DNA of 64,000 bases, from positions 1 through 64,000 of the forward strand of contig NZ_LGEA01000080.1 of the NCBI RefSeq assembly GCF_001280065.1, given 5' to 3'. Below, in pieces: positions 58,959-64,000 of the stretch; within the stretch, counting starts at the first letter, position 1; every line of letters starts with the position of its first letter. The position numbers and the translations under genes were made by a program. The notes beneath the pieces were generated by a model that did no database searches, had not been told where the DNA came from, and saw only the letters and a program-made list of their open reading frames with translations. Source of the stretch: Streptomyces sp. NRRL B-1140 (GTDB lineage: Bacteria > Actinomycetota > Actinomycetes > Streptomycetales > Streptomycetaceae).

Positions 58959-60704
58959 ATGAGCAAGACCACCGCCTCCGACCCGGCCCCCTCCGCCGCC
59001 GATGACCAGGAGCTGGGCGACGCCGGCTCCCAGCTGTCCACCGCCCCCAAGGAGGAGGCGACCGGCCTGCCGTCCCTGGGCGTCATCGGCTGGGCCCGCT
59101 GGTTCTGGCGGCAGCTCACCTCCATGCGGGTCGCCCTGCTGCTGCTCCTGCTGCTCTCCCTCGGCGCGATCCCCGGCTCGCTCATTCCGCAGTCCGGCCA
59201 GGACGAGACGAAGGTCGCCGACTTCCGCAAGGCCCACCCGGCCCTCGGGGACGTCTACGACAAGATCGGCATGTTCCACGTCTACAGCTCGGTGTGGTTC
59301 TCCGCGATCTACATCCTGCTGTTCGTCTCCCTCATCGGCTGCATCGTGCCCCGCACCTGGCAGTTCGTCGGCCAGCTGCGCGGGCTGCCGCCCGGCGCGC
59401 CCCGACGGCTGACCCGGCTGCCCGCCCACACCACCTGGCGCACCACCGCCGAACCCGAGCAGGTCCACCAGGCCGCCCTGGCCCTGCTGAAGAAGCGCCG
59501 CTTCCGCACCCATCTCACCGGGGACGCCGTCGCCGCCGAGAAGGGCTACCTGCGCGAGGTCGGCAACCTCGTCTTCCACATCGCCCTCATCGTGATGCTG
59601 ACCGCCTTCGCCTGGGGCCAGCTCTACAAGTCCGAGGGGAACAAGCTGGTCGTCGAGGGTGACGGCTTCTCCAACACGCTCACCCAGTACGACGACTTCA
59701 AGTCCGGCAACCTCTTCACCTCCGACGACCTGGTGCCGTTCAGCTTCAACCTGAAGAAGTTCACCGGCACCTACGAGCGCACCGGCCCCAACAAGGGCAC
59801 CCCGCGCGTCTACAAGGCCGACATCACCTACAGCACGGGCGCCTACGGCAAGGACGAGAACGACACCGTCGAGGTGAACCACCCGCTGGAGATCGGCGAC
59901 TCCAAGGTCTACCTGGTCAGCCACGGCTACGCCCCGGTCATCACCGTCCGCGACGCCCAGGGCAAGGTCGTCTTCGACGACGCCGTGCCGCTGCTGCCGC
60001 TCGACTCCAACGTCACCTCCTCCGGCGTCGTCAAGGTCCTCGACGGCTACCGCAACGCCCAGGGCAAGAAGGAACAGCTCGGCTTCAACGCCTTCTTCGT
60101 GCCGACCTTCGGCGGCTCCGCCAGCGGCACGATGCTGTCGCAGTTCCCCGCCCTGGACAATCCGCTGCTCGCGCTGTCCGCCTACCACGGCGACCTGGGG
60201 GCCGACTCCGGCATCCCGCAGAGCGTGTACCAGATGGACCGGACCAACATGAAGGAGTTCAAGGACTCCGACGGCAAGCTGTTCAAGAAGCTGCTGAAGC
60301 CCGGCGAGACCATGAAGCTCCCGAACGGTGCCGGATCGGTCACCTTCGGCAAGGACATCAAGGAGTGGGCCGGCTTCCAGGTCGTCCAGCAGCCCGGCAG
60401 CGGCTGGGCCCTCGCCGGTGCCCTCGCCGCGATCGGCGGCCTCGCCGCCTCCCTGTTCATCCAGCGCCGCCGTGTCTGGGTGCGCGCGGTCAAGGGCGCC
60501 GACGGCGTCACCGTCGTCGAGATGGCCGGCCTCGGCCGCAGCGAGTCCGCCAAGGTCCCCGAGGAACTGGGCCGGCTCGCCGGCGACCTCTACGAGCAGG
60601 CACCGGGCGCCCCCGGCCCCGACGACCCCGCAGATTCCCCCGACCCCGATCAGGAGCCGGGTACCGAACCCCCCGTACCTGCCGAAGGGGCTGAGAAGCA
60701 GTGA
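58959..60704 (+). CDS. resB: Cytochrome c biogenesis protein ResB (CcsB-type)
   Basis: A 581-residue System II component. Membrane helices near residues 48-70 (MRVALLLLLLLSLGAIPGSL), 110-130 and 215-230, then a large extracytoplasmic domain with VNHPLEIGDSKVYLVSHGYA and YQMDRTNMKEF, and a last helix (GWALAGALAAIGGLAASLFI). It forms the haem export and ligation complex with CcsA. The N-terminal ~40 and C-terminal ~40 residues are polar, low-complexity extensions. Starts 3 bases after the ccdA stop. Confidence 0.93.
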   Translation: MSKTTASDPAPSAADDQELGDAGSQLSTAPKEEATGLPSLGVIGWARWFWRQLTSMRVALLLLLLLSLGAIPGSLIPQSGQDETKVADFRKAHPALGDVYDKIGMFHVYSSVWFSAIYILLFVSLIGCIVPRTWQFVGQLRGLPPGAPRRLTRLPAHTTWRTTAEPEQVHQAALALLKKRRFRTHLTGDAVAAEKGYLREVGNLVFHIALIVMLTAFAWGQLYKSEGNKLVVEGDGFSNTLTQYDDFKSGNLFTSDDLVPFSFNLKKFTGTYERTGPNKGTPRVYKADITYSTGAYGKDENDTVEVNHPLEIGDSKVYLVSHGYAPVITVRDAQGKVVFDDAVPLLPLDSNVTSSGVVKVLDGYRNAQGKKEQLGFNAFFVPTFGGSASGTMLSQFPALDNPLLALSAYHGDLGADSGIPQSVYQMDRTNMKEFKDSDGKLFKKLLKPGETMKLPNGAGSVTFGKDIKEWAGFQVVQQPGSGWALAGALAAIGGLAASLFIQRRRVWVRAVKGADGVTVVEMAGLGRSESAKVPEELGRLAGDLYEQAPGAPGPDDPADSPDPDQEPGTEPPVPAEGAEKQ

Positions 60705-61783
60705 CTCTCGCCGCCGCCACCAACGAAAACCTCGCGAACATCAGCAACGTCCTGATCTACTCCGCGATGGCCGTCTACACCCTGGCCTTCTTCGCGTACA
60801 TCGCCGAATGGCTCTTCGGCAGCCGCAGCAAGGTCGCCCGGACCGCCGCCGCGCTCACCACCAAGGCGGACGCCAAGAAGGCGGCCCCGGCCGTCACCGT
60901 GAACCAGGCCGGCGGCACCGCCGTGCTGGAGCGGCCGAAGGTCACCGTGCGGGCCGCGTCCGGTCAGCGCGACGTGCCCGACGGCCCCGGGGCGCACGGC
61001 GGGGACGAGCAGGGCGACCTGTACGGCCGGATCGCCATCTCCCTCACGGTCCTCGCCTTCCTGGTCGAGTTCGGCGGTGTCCTCACCCGCGCCCTGTCGG
61101 TGGAGCGCGCCCCGTGGGGCAACATGTACGAGTTCAACATCACGTTCTCCACGGTCGCGGTCGGCGTGTACCTCGGGCTGCTGGCCCTGAAGAAGAACGT
61201 GCGCTGGCTCGGCCTGTTCCTGATCACATCGGTCCTGCTCGACCTGGGCCTGGCGGTCACGGTCCTCTACACCGCCAGCGACCAGCTGGTCCCCGCCCTG
61301 CACTCGTACTGGCTGTACATCCACGTCTCGACGGCGATCTTCTGCGGCGCGGTCTTCTACGTGGGCGCGGTCGCCACGATCCTGTACCTCTTCAAGGACT
61401 CCTACGAGAGCAAGCTCGCGAGCGGCGGCACGCCCGGCACCTTCGCGACCTCCGTCCTGGAGCGGCTGCCCTCCTCCGCCTCCCTCGACAAGTTCTCCTA
61501 CCGCGTCAACGCGGCCGTCTTCCCGCTGTGGACGTTCACGATCATCGCGGGCGCCATCTGGGCCGGTGACGCCTGGGGCCGCTACTGGGGCTGGGACCCG
61601 AAGGAGACCTGGTCCTTCATCACCTGGGTCGCCTACGCCTGCTACCTGCACGCCCGCGCCACCGCCGGCTGGAAGGGCCGCAAGGCCGCCTACCTGGCCC
61701 TCATCGCGTTCGGCTGCTGGCTGTTCAACTACTACGGCGTGAACATCTTCGTCTCCGGCAAGCACTCCTACGCGGGCGTGTAG
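60701..61783 (+). CDS. resC: Cytochrome c biogenesis protein CcsA/ResC (haem handling)
   Basis: A 360-residue membrane protein. The haem-binding WWD signature is WAGDAWGRYWGWDPKETWSF (~residues 287-306), flanked by haem-ligand histidines in LHSYWLYIHVST and near the C-terminal VSGKHSYAG. About eight helices. The Lys/Ala/Val-rich N-terminal loop (residues ~45-105) is extra compared with Bacillus ResC. The GTG overlaps resB in GTGA. With ResB it moves haem out and joins it to apocytochrome c. Confidence 0.93.
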   Translation: MTLAAATNENLANISNVLIYSAMAVYTLAFFAYIAEWLFGSRSKVARTAAALTTKADAKKAAPAVTVNQAGGTAVLERPKVTVRAASGQRDVPDGPGAHGGDEQGDLYGRIAISLTVLAFLVEFGGVLTRALSVERAPWGNMYEFNITFSTVAVGVYLGLLALKKNVRWLGLFLITSVLLDLGLAVTVLYTASDQLVPALHSYWLYIHVSTAIFCGAVFYVGAVATILYLFKDSYESKLASGGTPGTFATSVLERLPSSASLDKFSYRVNAAVFPLWTFTIIAGAIWAGDAWGRYWGWDPKETWSFITWVAYACYLHARATAGWKGRKAAYLALIAFGCWLFNYYGVNIFVSGKHSYAGV

Positions 61784-61796
61784 GACCCGTCGGCGT

Positions 61797-61843
61797 GCCC
61801 CGTCCCGCCCCCGCCGGGCACATCACCGCCGGGGGACGGGGGC
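61797..61843. terminator. Terminator between resC and the condensation-like gene
   Basis: GCCCCGTCCC (61797-61806) pairs with the GGGACGGGGGC stretch at 61833-61843 with one bulged G. The right arm overlaps the 3' end of the convergent gene. Confidence 0.55.
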
Positions 61844-63235
61844 GTGTTCCGCCACCGACACGATGATGTCGCGCAGCCGGTCGGCGTACAGCCGCAGGTT
61901 CTTGTGCGCGACATCGGTGTCCGGGTAGCGGGCCGCGAACCACAGGCCCTCGTGGAGCCGCGTGACCCAGGCGCAGACCTGGTCGCCGTACGACACCCTG
62001 ATCAGGCCGTAGGCGTTGCGCTCGGTCCAGGTCGTGGACTCGGGGATGCCACGGGCGTCGGCGAACGACACGATCGAGTACATGTCGGGGGACGTCGGGC
62101 GGAAGTCCGCGCCGAGCAGCCGCAGCACCCGGGCCAGCGGCATCCGGGCCAGCGGCCGGGTGGCGTGCAGCGCGGCCCGTACGGTCTTCAGCGCGGCGGG
62201 GAAGTCGGGCGCGTCGGCGACGGGCACCTCGATGGGCGCGCCGCCGACGTACCAGCCCACCGAGTCCGAGTACGCGGACTTGGCCCGGGTGTGGAAGGGA
62301 ACCACCGTCCGGTAGACGGGCTCACCGCCGATCTCGTGGACGATCAGGGCGGTCGCCGCCAGGACCCCGACCAGCGAACCGCCGTAGGGGCGGCAGTACG
62401 CCTCGAAGGCGGCGGCGGCGTCCGCGTCGACGAGCATCTCGCGCATGAGCTTCTGCGTCGGCAGCCCGGCCCCGGGATCCAGCCCGAGGTCCACGGGGAA
62501 ACTCGGCAGCCGACCGTCGCAGCGCCGGATGAACTCCCGCCAGCGGGCGACGATCTCGTGGTCCGCGTCCAGCCGGTCCGCGCTGGCCCGCTCGGCCTCG
62601 CAGAAGTCGACGTAGCTGGAGACCGGCGACTGCTCCGGGGCCCGGCCGGTGAGATGAGCGGCGTACAGCTCCTGGATCTCCGCGGGAATGCGGTAGATGG
62701 AGAACGCGTCGACGTTGCTGTGGTCGAACGCCATGTACACGCTGGTGCTGTCGTCGCGGACGACGGCCGTGTAGATGAGGTTCGGCCAGCGCAGCGCGTC
62801 GGCGGTGGTGTCGAAACGGTCCTGGAGGTGCTGGGCCAGCGCCTCGGGATCGGTGAACTCGCCGGCGTCCTCGCGGTGCAGCGAGACCGAGGCCTCGTCG
62901 AGGGTGAAACGGCGGATCGAGTCGCCCGGCCCGCCCGCCCAGCGGAAGCCGCTGCGCAGGGTCTCGTGCCGCAGCGTCCAGCCGCGCAGCGCCTCACCCA
63001 GCGCGTCCAGATCGACCCGCCCCGGGATGTCGAACGCCGCGCCGAGCCAGGTGGGTACGAACAGGCCGTCCTCGCGCACGGACCGGGCCGTCCGCAGATG
63101 CGACTCCTGGATGTAGGCGGGAGGCCTGGAGTCCTCCGGCAGGGCCTTCGCCGTCGCGACGGTGGCCGGGCTGAGCGTCCATTCGACGAGTCGCCCAGGT
63201 CGTACGTCGCAGCGCTGGATGTCAGTCATTCGCAC
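61823..63235 (-). CDS. Stand-alone condensation/acyltransferase-like protein (PapA/NRPS C-domain fold)
   Basis: A 470-residue protein of the condensation-domain superfamily without carrier or adenylation domains. The active-site region reads SVYMAFDHSNVDAFSIYRI, a HxxxD with the first His of HHxxxDG replaced by Asp and the Gly by Ala, as in PapA-type acyltransferases. RHETLRSGFRW and SDSVGWYVGGAPIEVPV (DFGWG-like area) support the fold. GTG 63235 has GGAG 7 bases upstream; ATG 63229 is the alternative. It may acylate a lipid or small molecule, but no biosynthetic cluster is nearby. Confidence 0.82.
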   Translation of the reverse strand: MRMTDIQRCDVRPGRLVEWTLSPATVATAKALPEDSRPPAYIQESHLRTARSVREDGLFVPTWLGAAFDIPGRVDLDALGEALRGWTLRHETLRSGFRWAGGPGDSIRRFTLDEASVSLHREDAGEFTDPEALAQHLQDRFDTTADALRWPNLIYTAVVRDDSTSVYMAFDHSNVDAFSIYRIPAEIQELYAAHLTGRAPEQSPVSSYVDFCEAERASADRLDADHEIVARWREFIRRCDGRLPSFPVDLGLDPGAGLPTQKLMREMLVDADAAAAFEAYCRPYGGSLVGVLAATALIVHEIGGEPVYRTVVPFHTRAKSAYSDSVGWYVGGAPIEVPVADAPDFPAALKTVRAALHATRPLARMPLARVLRLLGADFRPTSPDMYSIVSFADARGIPESTTWTERNAYGLIRVSYGDQVCAWVTRLHEGLWFAARYPDTDVAHKNLRLYADRLRDIIVSVAEHAPVPRR

Positions 63236-63370
63236 GAGGCGTCTCCGTTCGCAGGTGGGATAGACCCGACCAAAGGAATGGCGAACCCGCCACCGGCGAC
63301 ACCGGGTGTCGCTACTTTTCAATGGATCGGATGGCATCCCGAACGGTGATGCGAAACCCGGCCGGTAACT

Positions 63371-63847
63371 TCAGTTGACGCCGATGTCCTCGTTCCACAG
63401 TTCCGGGCTGCCCGCGATGAAGTCCCGCATCAGGCCGACGCACTCGTCGTCGTCCAGCAGCACGATCTTCACACCGTGCTCGGCGAGCCAGTCGTGGCCG
63501 CCGTGGAAGGTGACGGCCTCCCCGATCAGGACGCGGGAGATGCCGAACTGCCGCACCAGGCCGGAGCAGTACCAGCAGGGCGACAAGGTCGTCACCATCG
63601 TCGTGCCGCGGTAGGAGCGTTGCCGCCCGGCCGCGCGGAAGGCCGCCGTCTCCGCGTGCAGCGACGGATCGCCGTCCTGCACGCGGCGGTTGTGGCCGCG
63701 GCCCAGCAGGGTGCCGTCGGCGCCGTACAGCGCGGCACCGATCGGGATGCCGCCCTCGGCGAGCCCGGCGCGGGCCTCCTCGACGGCGGTCGCGAGCCAG
63801 GCGCGTGCCTGTACGCGGTCCATGCCCTCATCCATGGCCTCATTCAT
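63371..63847 (-). CDS. Nucleoside/cytosine deaminase (yeast Fcy1-like CDA superfamily)
   Basis: A 158-residue zinc deaminase. H64-A-E66 in DPSLHAETAAFRAAG and the C91-x-x-C94 pair in TTLSPCWYCSGLVRQFGI form the zinc site. The N-terminal GGIPIGAALYGADGTLLGRG and the C-terminal PELWNEDIGVN fit yeast-type cytosine deaminases. It probably converts cytosine or a related base. ATG 63847 is supported by an 8-base overlap (ATGAATGA) with the gene upstream; in-frame ATGs at 63835 and 63823 are alternatives. Confidence 0.9.
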   Translation of the reverse strand: MNEAMDEGMDRVQARAWLATAVEEARAGLAEGGIPIGAALYGADGTLLGRGHNRRVQDGDPSLHAETAAFRAAGRQRSYRGTTMVTTLSPCWYCSGLVRQFGISRVLIGEAVTFHGGHDWLAEHGVKIVLLDDDECVGLMRDFIAGSPELWNEDIGVN

Positions 63848-64000
63848 GACCCGGCGCCGCCCCTGCGTAACCCGGCCCGGCCGCGGTGAGCCGGTCGAGG
63901 TGGGCGTGCAGGGCGCCCGCGCCCTCGATCATGACCCTGGTGCGCGCCGTCAGCGCCTCTCCGCGCGCCGCTACGGCCGCACTCAGCGCCGCACTGCCGC
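63840..64000 (-). CDS. Partial gene, C-terminal 53 codons, unknown
   Basis: The minus strand stays open from the window edge to a TGA at 63842-63840, with strong G/C preference at third codon positions. It reads SAALSAAVAARGEALTARTR then VMIEGAGALHAHLDRLTAAG and ends GYAGAAPGHE. It overlaps the deaminase start by 8 bases, typical for co-translated genes. The product is not recognisable from this tail. Confidence 0.55.
   Translation of the reverse strand, partial: GSAALSAAVAARGEALTARTRVMIEGAGALHAHLDRLTAAGPGYAGAAPGHE

Noticed and set aside
61823..63847. A biosynthetic gene cluster formed by the condensation-like protein and the deaminase
   Set aside because: No carrier, adenylation, ketosynthase or tailoring genes are within reach; the deaminase is yeast-type base salvage.

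Overview
The window is high-GC DNA with dense, almost gap-free gene packing and frequent GTG/TTG starts. It carries the developmental pair bldN-rsbN, the rex-hemACD operon and many Streptomyces-type conserved hypothetical families. This points to the core chromosome of a Streptomyces or a very close relative. No tRNA, CRISPR array, insertion sequence or integrase was seen. The window opens in the last ~50 nt of a 5S rRNA, so it starts just downstream of an rRNA operon, and it ends inside a gene on the minus strand.

Layout. (1) 0-4.9 kb: HAD phosphatase, VC0807-type membrane protein, MFS permease, AcuC-type deacetylase and a phosphatase. (2) 5.0-11.5 kb, a developmental block: a small HTH protein (BdtA-like, with a BldD-box-like sequence), the 32-residue ribosomal protein bS22 gene, an SDR/acyltransferase pair, then on the minus strand an HAD-IB phosphatase, sigma factor bldN and its anti-sigma gene rsbN. 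A sequence matching the sigma-BldN promoter consensus precedes rsbN. (3) 11.6-20 kb: glutaredoxin-like protein, a Rex operator, and rex-hemA-hemC-hemD with three 4-nt overlaps, then a minus-strand flavin oxidase and hemB. (4) 20-34 kb: lipoproteins, a DUF574 methyltransferase, an aminotransferase, divergent argS/lysS (class I LysRS) and a DUF2637/DUF3558 membrane-lipoprotein set. (5) 33.6-53.5 kb, a more accessory stretch: RtcB, small oxidoreductases with their regulators (HxlR/quinone reductase, TetR/VOC-DHFR), a two-component system, a 1483-residue GHKL (Hsp90-like) ATPase with about eight ~66-residue C-terminal repeats, NfeD-flotillin and a PucR-type regulator. (6) 53.9-61.8 kb: hemL, a histidine phosphatase, a Tat-type lipoprotein and a complete System II cytochrome c maturation operon (TlpA/ResA-CcdA-ResB-CcsA). 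(7) 61.8-64 kb: a stand-alone condensation-like protein, a yeast-type cytosine deaminase and a truncated gene.

How the parts work together. HemA, HemL, HemB, HemC and HemD together cover every step from glutamyl-tRNA to uroporphyrinogen III. Rex (NADH sensing) controls the hemACD part, and the ResABC/CcdA operon attaches haem to apocytochromes, so much of the window serves respiration and redox balance. The second theme is development: BldD-box -> BdtA, and BldN with its anti-sigma factor RsbN in a likely feedback loop. The best candidate for something little described is the giant ATPase-repeat protein at 42.1-46.5 kb. Family names rest on sequence motifs and memory; no database search was possible.
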